Origin: Paenibacillus sp. 32O-W
GTDB taxonomy: Bacteria > Bacillota > Bacilli > Paenibacillales > NBRC-103111
Assembly: GCF_007679495.1 (NCBI RefSeq)
Contig: NZ_VEGP01000045.1
Location: forward strand, 1 to 44,592
Length of the DNA stretch: 44,592 bases
Reading direction: 5' to 3'
Positions within the stretch are counted from its first letter, which is position 1, and each line of letters begins with the position of its first letter. The notes under the pieces were generated by a model. The model did not search any database. It saw only the letters and a program-made list of their open reading frames with translations, and was not told where the DNA came from. The position numbers and the translations under genes were made by a program. This document shows, one piece after another, positions 13,592 to 22,706 of the stretch.

Positions 13592-16500
13592 TTGAATAGA
13601 AAAGGATGGATTTTTGCCTTAATTATTTGGTTGGCTGCAGTGTCGTGGACCGGGACCTGCTCAGCTTCCGTCAATTTGCTGCAGAATGCCGGATTTGAAA
13701 ATAAAAGTGAGGCGTGGGCGGCCGATAGCTGGATCTCCGGGAAGGAGGCAACGCGATTCGCTGTTGAGCATGGGGAGGGCGCCCGCAGCGGATCGTTCTT
13801 CCTTCTCATAGAAAGCACGGTGCCCAACGATGCCAAATGGGTGCAGAGCGTATCGGTCAAGCCGGATACACTCTATCGGCTGTCCGGCTGGATTAAAGCG
13901 GAGCAGATCCCCGAAGGAATGAAGGGGGCCAATCTGTCTGTTCTCGGAACGATCGAAACGTCAGCCGATTTCCGGGATACGCAAGGTCAATGGGAGTATG
14001 TAGAACTATACGGGAGGACGGGGCCGGAGCAGCAGAAGCTGGAGGTCGCCTTGCGCCTCGGCGGCTATGGCAGCCTGAATACGGGGCGTGTCTACTTCGA
14101 TGATGTGGCTTTCGAGGAAGTTGAAGGGCTGCCCGCCGGGGCCGAACCGGTGTCCTTCGCTCCCGCCGAGACACAATTGGATACCGATGGCGGCCCGGAT
14201 GCCGGGAACGCGAAGGTCTCCTTATTCTCGCCGCTTGTCTACGCGCTCCTGTTCTTCCTCGGATTTGCCGTTCTTTATCACTGGCGAATCCGTCAAGAAT
14301 GGAGGCTGTCCGGACAGAGCTCTGGCGGCGCGGCGGAATGGGTGGCTCTGCTGCTCTCCTCCGCTTTGCTGCTGCGCTTGTGGATTGCTGTCAAGGTGCA
14401 CGGGCACCCCGGAGATATGGCTACATTCGCATATTGGGCAAGAGATGCGGTAGAAGCGGGGCTGACCGGATTTTATGATCAAACGACTTTCGCGGACTAT
14501 CCGCCGGGCTATATTTATATCTTGTACTTATTGGGTAAAGGCCAGGAATGGCTGGGGCTCTCCGCATCTTCGACTGCGCTTGCCGTCTGGATGAAGCTTC
14601 CCGCCATTCTGGCCGACCTGGCCGCATCGCTTCTCGTTTACCGGATGGCCTCCGCCCGGCTGTCCCGTCCCGCGGCGGTCGGATTGGCTGCACTTTACGC
14701 GTTCAATCCCGCAGTTTTGGTGAATTCGGCAGCCTGGGGACAGGTGGACTCTTTCTTCACTTTCTTTCTGGTGCTGGCTGTGCTTCAGGTACAAGGAAGG
14801 AAGATGACCGCAGCCAGCGTCTGGTTCGCGCTTGCCGTTCTTATCAAGCCGCAGGCGCTCATATTCACTCCCGTATTGCTGCTGGGATTCGCCCGGGAAC
14901 GCAGCTGGAGGCAATTGGGAACGGGATTTGTGGCCGGGGCCGCAGTCTTTATTGCAGGCGTCCTGCCATTTGCGTTACATAAACCGCTGTTGTGGGTATT
15001 TAAGCTCTATCTGGAAACTCTGCAGTCTTACCCTTACGCAACTCTCAATGCCTTCAATCTGTTTGCGCTGACAGGAGGCAACTGGGTTTCTCAGGAACAG
15101 AAGCTTCTGTTCCTGTCCTACCAGACTTGGGGGTGGCTGTTTATTGTCGCGGTCACCATCTTTACTGCCTTTTTGTTCTTCAAACGCAAGAAAGGTACGG
15201 AGCCCGATTATTGTTTAATGGCTCTTGTTCTGATTTCGGTCGTATTTGTCCTAGGCGTTAAGATGCACGAAAGGTATCTTTTTCCCGCACTCCTTCTGGC
15301 TCTGCTCAGCTTCATCCAATCCGGGGATCGGAGGGTGCTGCACTTGTTCGTCGGCTTCAGCATCACTTCCTACGTTAACGTAAGCTATGTGCTTGCGCAC
15401 GGGTTGGAGCATATGTACGCCGTCGGACGGTTTGACGGGCTGCTGCTGCTGACGTCTCTGGCTAATGTTCTGCTGTTGGCATTGTTGATCAAGACCGCCT
15501 GGGACCGGTTCGTTAATGGAAAAGTGCGGCCGGTGTATGATCCTGATGAGGAGGCGGTTTGGGTGAGGAGGGCGGAGGAAGCTTCGCAGGAGCAGCATGG
15601 GAGCGTTAGAAACCGCTGGAAAAGGAAAGACTGGATTCTGATATCGTTTCTCACCGTAATCTATGCCGCAGTTGCATTATTCCAGCTTGGCTCCTTCCGG
15701 GCGCCCGAACAATCGTGGAAGCCTTCCAGGGACGGCGAGGCCGTCATCGTGGATTTTGGCGATGAACGGCTGATTGACCGGACGAACGCCTTCGGCGGAA
15801 TCGGGGATGGCCGGTTCCGGCTTGAATTTGCTGCGGAGAACGGGGATTGGGGCGAGCCCAAAACGGTAGACATGAACTATGTCAAAGTGTTTACCTGGAC
15901 CAGCGTCCCGGTAGATGTGAAGGCACGTTATGCCAGGATTACGGCTGAACGTTCAGGCTTCGAGCTTAAGGAGCTGGCCTTCTTCGTCAAGGATGCGGCG
16001 GAGCCGCTTCCCGTCCGCTCGATCCGGACTGAGGGCGGAGCGGTGGAGGAGGCTGCCCGGCACTTATTCGACGAGCCGAATGCGGCGGTCTATCATCCGA
16101 CCTTCCTGCACGGCACCTACTTTGACGAAATCTATCATGCAAGGGCGGCCTATGAGCATTTGGAGAGCATCAAACCTTACGAGAACACACATCCGCCATT
16201 GGGCAAAGAGCTGATCGCCGCCGGGGTGGCCGTGTTCGGAATGAATCCTTTCGGCTGGCGGATAGTGGGTACTTTATTCGGAATCGCGATGATTCCAATC
16301 ATCTATGTGTTCGCCTTCCGCATGTTTGGGGCCACTCGTTATGCCTTTATCGCTTCTTTCCTGTTTGCCTGCGATTTTATGCATTTCGCCCAAACCCGGA
16401 TAGCGACCATTGACGTTTACGGCGTGTTTTTCATCATGCTCATGTACTATTTTATGTACCGTTACTATCAAATGAATATGTATCGGGACGGCCTGAGGAA

Positions 16501-17401
16501 GACGCTGGTCCCCTTGTTCTGGTCCGGGCTGTTCTTCGGCATCGGGGCGGCGAGCAAGTGGATAGTGATTTATGGAGGAGTGGGACTCGCTTTCCTGTTT
16601 TTTCTCACTCTGTATGAGAGATACCGCGAATATTCCGCCGTGCGGCGAAATAAGGCTGAGGTCAGTAACTTGAATGCTGCGGAATCGGCGGACTCCGCGG
16701 GAAGCGGTGCCTCGGCAGCGGAGGTTCTTGCTTTTCCAAGGATGGCGCTGGCCAGTGTGTTATGGTGCTCTTTGTTCTTTGTCATCCTTCCGCTCATTAT
16801 TTACAGCTTGTCTTTTGTCCCGATCATGATGACCGCGGGTGAAGAAGTAAGCCTGGCCAAATTGATACAATATCAGAAGGATATGTTCGATTACCACAGC
16901 CAGCTGGTTGCGGAGCATTCGTTCTCTTCCCCCTGGTGGGAATGGCCGTTCATGGCTCGTCCGATCTGGTATTACTCCGGCCAATCTCTGCTCCCGGAAG
17001 GACAAGTTTCGAGCATTGTGTCCATGGGGAATCCGGCGATTTGGTGGCTGGGCACGCTGGCGGTTCTGGCGGTCATTGTGTGGCTGTTCAAGAACCGGCA
17101 CCGGGGGATGCTGGTCGCGGTGACCGCATTTCTCTCACAGTACATCCCTTGGATGCTCGTTCCCAGACTGACGTTTATCTATCACTTCTTCGCGATGGTG
17201 CCTTTTCTGATTCTGTGCCTGACCTTTATTTTTAAAAAGGGAATAGAAGCGCGGCCGCAGATGAAAATACCGATCTATGCCTATTTGGGCTTATGTCTCG
17301 TTCTCTTCGCCATGTTCTATCCCATCTTGTCCGGCATGATCATCAGCAAAGAATATGCAGGCCTGTTAAAGTGGTTTCCATCTTGGTATTTTTATAGTTA
17401 G
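13592..17401 (+). CDS. Giant membrane glycosyltransferase: two GT-C units fused, with carbohydrate-binding domains
   Basis: 1269 aa. Order: signal peptide (1-26); CBM4/9-like lectin domain (about 28-165, opening NLLQNAGFE); helix near 207-226; a first GT-C membrane unit (about 230-640) with GDMATFAYWARDAVEAG, DYPPGYIYILY, LIKPQALIF and HERYLFPALL; a cytoplasmic linker; a helix near 690; a discoidin-like domain (about 715-815); then a second GT-C unit of the protein-mannosyltransferase (PMT/GT39) type (about 835-1269) with TYFDEIYHARAAYEH and ENTHPPLGKELIAAG. Such enzymes transfer sugars from polyprenyl-phosphate donors on the outer membrane face. The TTG start has AGGTG about 7 bases upstream. 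The GT2 and GtrA genes that follow would supply the lipid-linked donor. The acceptor is unknown. Confidence 0.85.
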   Translation: MNRKGWIFALIIWLAAVSWTGTCSASVNLLQNAGFENKSEAWAADSWISGKEATRFAVEHGEGARSGSFFLLIESTVPNDAKWVQSVSVKPDTLYRLSGWIKAEQIPEGMKGANLSVLGTIETSADFRDTQGQWEYVELYGRTGPEQQKLEVALRLGGYGSLNTGRVYFDDVAFEEVEGLPAGAEPVSFAPAETQLDTDGGPDAGNAKVSLFSPLVYALLFFLGFAVLYHWRIRQEWRLSGQSSGGAAEWVALLLSSALLLRLWIAVKVHGHPGDMATFAYWARDAVEAGLTGFYDQTTFADYPPGYIYILYLLGKGQEWLGLSASSTALAVWMKLPAILADLAASLLVYRMASARLSRPAAVGLAALYAFNPAVLVNSAAWGQVDSFFTFFLVLAVLQVQGRKMTAASVWFALAVLIKPQALIFTPVLLLGFARERSWRQLGTGFVAGAAVFIAGVLPFALHKPLLWVFKLYLETLQSYPYATLNAFNLFALTGGNWVSQEQKLLFLSYQTWGWLFIVAVTIFTAFLFFKRKKGTEPDYCLMALVLISVVFVLGVKMHERYLFPALLLALLSFIQSGDRRVLHLFVGFSITSYVNVSYVLAHGLEHMYAVGRFDGLLLLTSLANVLLLALLIKTAWDRFVNGKVRPVYDPDEEAVWVRRAEEASQEQHGSVRNRWKRKDWILISFLTVIYAAVALFQLGSFRAPEQSWKPSRDGEAVIVDFGDERLIDRTNAFGGIGDGRFRLEFAAENGDWGEPKTVDMNYVKVFTWTSVPVDVKARYARITAERSGFELKELAFFVKDAAEPLPVRSIRTEGGAVEEAARHLFDEPNAAVYHPTFLHGTYFDEIYHARAAYEHLESIKPYENTHPPLGKELIAAGVAVFGMNPFGWRIVGTLFGIAMIPIIYVFAFRMFGATRYAFIASFLFACDFMHFAQTRIATIDVYGVFFIMLMYYFMYRYYQMNMYRDGLRKTLVPLFWSGLFFGIGAASKWIVIYGGVGLAFLFFLTLYERYREYSAVRRNKAEVSNLNAAESADSAGSGASAAEVLAFPRMALASVLWCSLFFVILPLIIYSLSFVPIMMTAGEEVSLAKLIQYQKDMFDYHSQLVAEHSFSSPWWEWPFMARPIWYYSGQSLLPEGQVSSIVSMGNPAIWWLGTLAVLAVIVWLFKNRHRGMLVAVTAFLSQYIPWMLVPRLTFIYHFFAMVPFLILCLTFIFKKGIEARPQMKIPIYAYLGLCLVLFAMFYPILSGMIISKEYAGLLKWFPSWYFYS

Positions 17402-17436
17402 AAGCTGTGAGCCGCATGTGTCAAGGAGGTAGCTCA

Positions 17437-18405
17437 TTGTCATACGAACCAAACTATTCAGTTGTAGTACCCATGTATAACGAGGAAGAGGTCATACTCC
17501 GTACCTACCGCCGTCTTAAGGGAGTGATGGACGGGACGGGAGAGCCCTATGAGTTCGTGTTTGTCAATGACGGGAGCCGGGACCGGTCTGCGGAGATCGT
17601 GAAGGAGCTGTGTCAGACGGACCCGAACGTGAGGCTGATCGATTTCTCGCGCAATTTCGGTCATCAGGTTGCCATAAGCGCCGGAATGGATTATGCCCAA
17701 GGCAAAGCGGTGATCGTCATCGACGCCGACCTTCAGGATCCTCCGGAAGTCATTCCGGACATGATCCGCAAATGGAAGGAAGGCTACGATGTCATCTACG
17801 GCAAGCGATTGAAGCGCAAGGGAGAGACGGTCTTTAAGAAAACGACGGCATTGATGTTCTACCGCCTTCTCCGCAGCCTGACCAGTGTTGATATTCCGGT
17901 AGATACGGGCGATTTCCGCTTGATCGACCGCAAAGTTTGCGACGCCTTGTCGGGCCTGAAGGAGAAGAACCGGTTCATCCGCGGGATGGTCAGCTGGGTG
18001 GGCTTTAATCAAACTTCAGTAGAATATGTCCGGGAAGAGAGAGCCGCCGGGGAAACCAAATATCCGCTTAAGAAAATGATCCGGTTCGCCCTGGACGCCA
18101 TCACCTCGTTCTCTTATAAGCCTCTTAAGCTGGCCACATATATCGGTTTTGTCCTGTCGCTTTCCAGCTTCCTGTATTTGCTGATCGTTCTGTATCAGAA
18201 GCTGTTTACGAATTCGACGGAACCGGGGTGGGCTTCGATTATCGCAATCAACCTGTTCTTCAACGGGATTGTCCTGCTGATGCTTGGCGTCATCGGCGAG
18301 TATATCGGCCGGATCTATGATGAGTCCAAGAACCGGCCTCTCTATATTGTTAAGGAAACCAAAGGATTCGGCACGAAGAAGGGGAGTACGGAGGATGATC
18401 GCTAA
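17437..18405 (+). CDS. GT2 polyprenyl-phosphate glycosyltransferase (DPM1/GtrB-like)
   Basis: 322 aa. The GT-A domain spans 1-230: VVVPMYNEEE, FVNDGSRD, DFSRNFGHQ and the metal-binding IDADLQDPPE. Two C-terminal helices follow (about 235-258 and 270-292), and the tail GEYIGRIYDESKNRPLY is typical of the bactoprenol glucosyltransferase group. It transfers a sugar from a nucleotide donor to undecaprenyl phosphate on the inner leaflet. The TTG at 17437 is chosen as start because AAGGAGGT lies 6 bases upstream; the in-frame GTG at 17407 lies before that ribosome site. It follows the GT-C fusion by 35 bp and overlaps the GtrA gene by 11 bp. Confidence 0.92.
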   Translation: MSYEPNYSVVVPMYNEEEVILRTYRRLKGVMDGTGEPYEFVFVNDGSRDRSAEIVKELCQTDPNVRLIDFSRNFGHQVAISAGMDYAQGKAVIVIDADLQDPPEVIPDMIRKWKEGYDVIYGKRLKRKGETVFKKTTALMFYRLLRSLTSVDIPVDTGDFRLIDRKVCDALSGLKEKNRFIRGMVSWVGFNQTSVEYVREERAAGETKYPLKKMIRFALDAITSFSYKPLKLATYIGFVLSLSSFLYLLIVLYQKLFTNSTEPGWASIIAINLFFNGIVLLMLGVIGEYIGRIYDESKNRPLYIVKETKGFGTKKGSTEDDR

Positions 18406-18802
18406 AGGAAATCGGCAGAGCCTTGTCCAATTCATTAAATTCAATCTGGTCGGGGTTCTGAACACGCTCGTTGATTTTGCTTTGTTCACCTTGCTCATCT
18501 ATGTCGGAATGCACTATTTGGCTGCACAGTGCATCGCTTATGCCGGCGGAGTGACGAACAGCTATTTATGCAATAAAAAATGGACCTTCGCTAACGGCAG
18601 CCGGACGACCGCAGCCCAATTTGCCCGTTTTGCGGCGGTCAACGGGGTTTCCTTCGCTCTGTCCCTCGTCTTGCTGTACTTGTTGGGCGAACGGTTCGGA
18701 GTCCACCCTCTGGCCGCCAAGGTAGGTGTGACCGCCATTACGATGATAGTCAATTTCACCGGCACCAAGCTGTGGGTATTCCGCAATGAAAGCCGTTCAT
18801 AA
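18395..18802 (+). CDS. GtrA-family membrane protein
   Basis: 135 aa with four predicted membrane helices. It opens FIKFNLVGVLNTLVDFALFT and carries YLCNKKWTF and, near the end, VNFTGTKLWVFR, both standard GtrA/DPMS landmarks. Members are thought to help flip or present polyprenyl-phosphate sugars made by the neighbouring GT2 enzyme. The start at 18395 follows GGAGTACGGAGG inside the 3' end of the GT2 gene; the longer frame from 18284 begins inside that gene and adds non-homologous residues. The 11-bp overlap implies coupled translation. Confidence 0.9.
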   Translation: MIAKGNRQSLVQFIKFNLVGVLNTLVDFALFTLLIYVGMHYLAAQCIAYAGGVTNSYLCNKKWTFANGSRTTAAQFARFAAVNGVSFALSLVLLYLLGERFGVHPLAAKVGVTAITMIVNFTGTKLWVFRNESRS

Positions 18803-19152
18803 AGAGCGAAACTTTCTGCCGGAATCCATCGTCTAATAATCGTAAGTGAGCGTGCATCCGCAAGTCCGGCGAACAAGGAAGGAATAATCTCCGTGGATCA
18901 TGGCGTTGGTCCTGCGGAATGTGGCGCAGATGAAATAGGACGGACGGCGATAAAATCGTATTTTCTTTTTCACGTTTTTCTTGTAAACTGTAATTTGTGT
19001 GCCTGCCGGATAGGTTGGAAATGGATGAATTTGGTAGAAAATGTCGGAAATTTAATCTTTTTGTAACAGATTTGTGATTTGGCCGATGTACCATGTATAG
19101 CAGGTTGTTTGCTCAGCAATACAGCAAGAAAAACGTGAAACGGGGTTAATCC
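18803..19152 (+). promoter_or_regulatory. Intergenic region with a weak promoter for the LCP gene
   Basis: 350 bp without a convincing gene. TTGTGA (19072-19077) and TATAGC (19096-19101) are 18 bp apart and would start transcription about 45 nt before the LCP gene. The upstream 250 bp hold no clear terminator for the GT2-GtrA unit, so read-through is possible. Confidence 0.4.
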
Positions 19153-20328
19153 ATGTCAGATTTAAATTTAGCTCCGAGGTCCAAGAAACGGTCGCTTCCG
19201 CTCTACGCGAAAATAATAATTGGCCTTGGACTCGCCCTTATATCTTTGATTGTGGCTGCAGGAGTTTATGCGAATTATATTTATCAAAAAGCAAACGATG
19301 TAATTGATGACGTCGGGGTAGAAGAGCATGTTCCCCCGGAGGAATCGGCTAAGGTCAAGCCGTTGACGGTAATGCTGATGGGGATTGACCATCGCAAGGA
19401 AACCGGAAGCATGAATACGGATGTCATCATGGTGGTTTCCCTCAATCCGGAACGGAAGTCCGCCACGGTCGTCTCTATTCCGCGGGATGTTCAGCTCACG
19501 CCGGATGGTCTCCCTCACCGGAAAGCGAACTATTATTATCCTCATTTTTATTTGCAGGATAAGGAGACGGCTTTCGCCAAGACGAAGGAGCTGTTCGGCG
19601 AGTATTTGGAAGTGCCGATCGACTACATGCTGACCATTGACTTTAACGGTTTCGTTAAAGCCATTGATGAGCTGGGCGGACTCACCATCGATGTAGATAT
19701 GGATATGTGCTATAAAGATTCGTATGACGGAACGAACATTAATCTGAAGAAGGGCACGCAGTTGCTGAACGGCAAGCAGACCTTGGACTTTGTCCGTTAT
19801 CGGAAGTCAAGCAATAGCTGTTCCGTTAGAACGGCGGAATCGACAGACTTTGCAAGAAATATGCGGCAGCAGCAAGTGTTGGATAAAATGTTCGGAAAAC
19901 TAAAATCGTTCTCCGGTTTAACGAAGGTAGGCCAACTGATCGAGGCTGTCGGAGAAGAGATGAAATCCGATATTCCAAGCTCACAAATTCGGGACTTCCT
20001 TGAGAAATACTACAACATCGATAGAGGGAATATTAAATATGTTCACCTGGAAGGGGATTGGGTCAGCCCTTATATTATCGTGAAGGATGAAGATATCGAC
20101 CAGGCGAGAAACGCGTTGAAGGAAGAACTGGGCATCAAGGCTTCCGCCCACCCGTCTTCCTCGCCAGGGGTAACTCCTTCCGGGACACCCAAGCCGGGCA
20201 GCACAAGCAAGCCGGGTGCAAGCCCTGGCGCAAAGCCTAATGCAACACCAACACCCAGCCCGAAGCCTAATGCAAGCAAACAACCGTCCTCGGTTACGAA
20301 AGATACCTACGGACAAGGGAAGAAGTAA
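19153..20328 (+). CDS. LytR-CpsA-Psr (LCP) family cell-wall glycopolymer ligase
   Basis: 391 aa. A short cytoplasmic tail and one helix (about 19-41) precede an extracytoplasmic LCP domain (about 70-320): VMLMGIDHR, MNTDVIMVVSLNP with SIPRDVQL, HRKANYYYPHF, DFNGFVKAIDELGGL and LDFVRYRKS, the arginines of which bind the pyrophosphate of the lipid donor. LCP proteins attach teichoic-acid-like or capsular polymers to peptidoglycan. After residue 330 a Pro/Ser/Thr/Gly-rich tail (SPGVTPSGTPKPGSTSKPG and so on) resembles a wall-spanning linker and may itself be glycosylated. The ribosome site is weak (ACGGGGT). The position after the glycosyltransferase genes supports a shared surface-polymer role. 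Confidence 0.92.
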   Translation: MSDLNLAPRSKKRSLPLYAKIIIGLGLALISLIVAAGVYANYIYQKANDVIDDVGVEEHVPPEESAKVKPLTVMLMGIDHRKETGSMNTDVIMVVSLNPERKSATVVSIPRDVQLTPDGLPHRKANYYYPHFYLQDKETAFAKTKELFGEYLEVPIDYMLTIDFNGFVKAIDELGGLTIDVDMDMCYKDSYDGTNINLKKGTQLLNGKQTLDFVRYRKSSNSCSVRTAESTDFARNMRQQQVLDKMFGKLKSFSGLTKVGQLIEAVGEEMKSDIPSSQIRDFLEKYYNIDRGNIKYVHLEGDWVSPYIIVKDEDIDQARNALKEELGIKASAHPSSSPGVTPSGTPKPGSTSKPGASPGAKPNATPTPSPKPNASKQPSSVTKDTYGQGKK

Positions 20329-20341
20329 ATACAAATCAGCA

Positions 20342-20365
20342 AAGCGGCCGATCTTTCGGCCGCTT
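20342..20365. terminator. Terminator between the LCP and SgrR-like genes
   Basis: AAGCGGCCGA / TCGGCCGCTT form a perfect 10-bp stem with a TCTT loop, 14 bp after the LCP stop and 27 bp after the convergent SgrR-like stop. T-rich sequence follows on both strands, so it is probably bidirectional. Confidence 0.75.
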
Positions 20366-20391
20366 CTGACATTTTCCATGCAAACAGTCCT

Positions 20392-22167
20392 TTAAGGCTT
20401 GAACCAAATATCCTTGAACTGAACCCACTCCAGAGAGTCCAGAGAAATTCCTTTCACCGAAGGATGATAGACGGTTTTGAGATGCTTCTGATAGAGGAAG
20501 AGAAGAATATCATCGGTCTTGAGCCGCTCTTCCAGCTCAAGCAGCAGAGCGGATCGGCGGCTTGCGTCCGGTTCCAGGGTCAATTCCCGGATTTTGTTAG
20601 CCAGCAGGTCCGCGACAGCTCCTGCCGAATGCTGAAGGATACTTTGATATAAATCAATCAATCGCAGCTCCGTATCTCTATCCAGCATGATCGAGAACAG
20701 GATCAGATCATGGCGGAGCCGATCCTCCCCTTGAAACTGCTCCAAAGGAAGAAGAGTCAGCTCCACCCGAATCCCGGACTCCCGGCAGACTTTCTGAAAC
20801 AGCCTGGCATCGTTCTCGTACTGGGGAATAGTGCAGAGGCTCAGCATCTCCCCGTTATATCCCGCTGCCCGCAATTGTTCCGAAGCCTCTTCACCGTTCA
20901 CTTCCTTATATTCGCCTTCGGCCTTATGCAGAAAGCCGTCCGCCGGATAGATTACATCGCCGGCGAGTGAATCCAGTATACGTTTCCGGTTCACGGAAGA
21001 GAAGATGGCCTTGCGCAGAAGCTTTCTCTGGAGAGGGCCTTCTTTCAGCATATTCCAGGTAATGAATTTGCAGGTGGTTCCCTGATGCTTGACCTGGTTC
21101 CACCCGCCTGCCGCCTTATCGGGCAGACGGAAGTTGTGTATGATTTGAAAGCTGTCCAGCTTATTCTGATGCGGATCATGTAAATCGGGCAGCTTCCATA
21201 TTTCGACCCGGTCCAGATGAGCCCTTCCTTGAAAGTAGAAAGGAAAAGCTTCGAGTACGCACATATTATGATCGTTCTGCGTCAGTTTGAACGGCCCTGT
21301 CCCGACAGGCATCCTTTCGAATGCCGTAGCGGATTGCTCGCCTATGTCTTCAGGGACGATAGAGGCTCTGCTGGTGCATAGAAACGGAAGAAATAATTCG
21401 TTCTTCCGCTTTAACCGAACGATTAATGTCGTGGCATCGGAAGCGGAAGCTTCCTCAATATCGCTGTAAATCCAGCGGTAGAGTGATTTTTCTTCCAGCT
21501 TGCGAAGCCGGTTAAGGGAATAGGCAGCATCCTGGGCCCTCATTTCCCGGCCGTGGTGGAACAGAATCCCTTTGCGCAGATAGAAGGTCCATTGCGTTCG
21601 GGCAGCATCGGTCTCCCAGGCGTGGGCTAAATGTGGCTCGATTTCGCCGGTCAGCGGATGGCGTCGTACCAAGCTGTCGAACAGCTGGCTGACCAGATGC
21701 AGCTCGCTGGCATAACGAATATAAATAGGGTCCAGCGAATAGATCGGCTGGCTCATTGGGAAGCGGAGGGTATCGACAGGGAAACCGGCGCCGTTTTCTT
21801 TCGAATAACCAAAGTAGCTGTACAGCCAGTCATGGAAGGTTTCCTTCAGGCTGGAGGGAAGCAGTGGAGAATGGATTTGCTCCAAAGCCCCTTTCAAATC
21901 TTTCTTCTCCACCAGTTGTTTCGCTGCGTGCAGCGCCATTTCTTCCACAGGCTTCAAGAAGGTCAAGGTTGACCGTTTCCCCCTGCCGCGCTCGGGCCTC
22001 CAGTCCAGCCAACCGGCTTCGCTCATCCGCTTAAGAATAAGAATGACATTGCGGTGGGTGCATTCCAAAGCGTCGGCCAGCTCATCCAGCTTAACCTCAA
22101 TCGGTTCCCCTTCGCTAATATGGGCGTACATTTGCCTCCATTTTAAATAATGCCGGGTCATGATCAT
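20392..22167 (-). CDS. SgrR-like regulator: HTH plus family-5 solute-binding domain
   Basis: 591 aa. Residues 1-110 match the SgrR N-terminal winged helix (LDELADALECTHRNVILILK, then RMSEAGWLDWRPERGRGKRS). From about 150 the protein resembles periplasmic dipeptide-binding proteins (SBP_bac_5) without a signal peptide (YSLDPIYIRYASELHLVSQL, then FHHGREMRAQDAAYSLNRL). In enterobacteria SgrR senses sugar-phosphate stress; in Firmicutes such proteins are cytoplasmic one-component regulators of mostly unknown ligand. The start at 22167 has AGGAGG 7 bases upstream; the ATG at 22188 precedes that site. It is divergent from the next gene with a 158-bp shared promoter region and may control it. Confidence 0.88.
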   Translation of the reverse strand: MIMTRHYLKWRQMYAHISEGEPIEVKLDELADALECTHRNVILILKRMSEAGWLDWRPERGRGKRSTLTFLKPVEEMALHAAKQLVEKKDLKGALEQIHSPLLPSSLKETFHDWLYSYFGYSKENGAGFPVDTLRFPMSQPIYSLDPIYIRYASELHLVSQLFDSLVRRHPLTGEIEPHLAHAWETDAARTQWTFYLRKGILFHHGREMRAQDAAYSLNRLRKLEEKSLYRWIYSDIEEASASDATTLIVRLKRKNELFLPFLCTSRASIVPEDIGEQSATAFERMPVGTGPFKLTQNDHNMCVLEAFPFYFQGRAHLDRVEIWKLPDLHDPHQNKLDSFQIIHNFRLPDKAAGGWNQVKHQGTTCKFITWNMLKEGPLQRKLLRKAIFSSVNRKRILDSLAGDVIYPADGFLHKAEGEYKEVNGEEASEQLRAAGYNGEMLSLCTIPQYENDARLFQKVCRESGIRVELTLLPLEQFQGEDRLRHDLILFSIMLDRDTELRLIDLYQSILQHSAGAVADLLANKIRELTLEPDASRRSALLLELEERLKTDDILLFLYQKHLKTVYHPSVKGISLDSLEWVQFKDIWFKP

Positions 22168-22325
22168 TTCCGTCCCTCCTGTTTCCAATGAGCTGTAGCT
22201 TCCCGCAGTCAGAATAAAATGTGAAATTATGAAAAAAAACTTGCTCTTTTTCTTCTTATTTTACAAGGTACAATAAAAAGTATAAAGCCCAAGGGGAACT
22301 AAATGAGACAGGAGGGAAAGAAAAG

Positions 22326-22697
22326 ATGAAATGGAACGCATATTGGGGTAAGCAGGCCGCCGCGGTGTTGATGCATTTGCCGGAAGAAGATGAGAGGACA
22401 GTCGAGTACACCGTGCTGAATCTGGCTAAAATTGTTTATGGTTTGGATGGCCGTTCGGCGGCCACCCGAGCAGCGGCAGGCCAATATGCCCTGTCGGTTC
22501 TGCCTGCGCATTGGCACAAGCTTATTCGGGAGGCGCTCAGGATCAACAAAATTCGTTCATCCGTCTCGTATTACGAATCCAAGAAGGCCCGCGCTGAAGA
22601 GCTGCGCCGGTTTGTTCAGTATATCCTTCAATATTGCGAGAACCATCCCAAAGCCGGGGAGCGGTCTCCTATGAGGGAGACCGCCGACAGAGCATGA
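22326..22697 (+). CDS. Stand-alone DUF4111-like (aminoglycoside adenylyltransferase tail) protein
   Basis: 123 aa. TVLNLAKIVYGLDGRSAAT, YALSVLPAHWHKLIREAL and the following helix resemble the C-terminal helical domain (DUF4111) of AadA/ANT(9)-type adenylyltransferases, where these residues help bind the aminoglycoside. The N-terminal nucleotidyltransferase half, including its GS-D-D motif, is absent. The ATG has GGAGGG about 10 bases upstream and codon use looks normal, so this appears to be an expressed short protein rather than debris. It is divergent from the SgrR-like gene and ends 9 bp before the convergent GNAT gene. It is not expected to confer resistance by itself. Confidence 0.7.
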   Translation: MKWNAYWGKQAAAVLMHLPEEDERTVEYTVLNLAKIVYGLDGRSAATRAAAGQYALSVLPAHWHKLIREALRINKIRSSVSYYESKKARAEELRRFVQYILQYCENHPKAGERSPMRETADRA

Positions 22698-22706
22698 CAT
22701 GAATTT

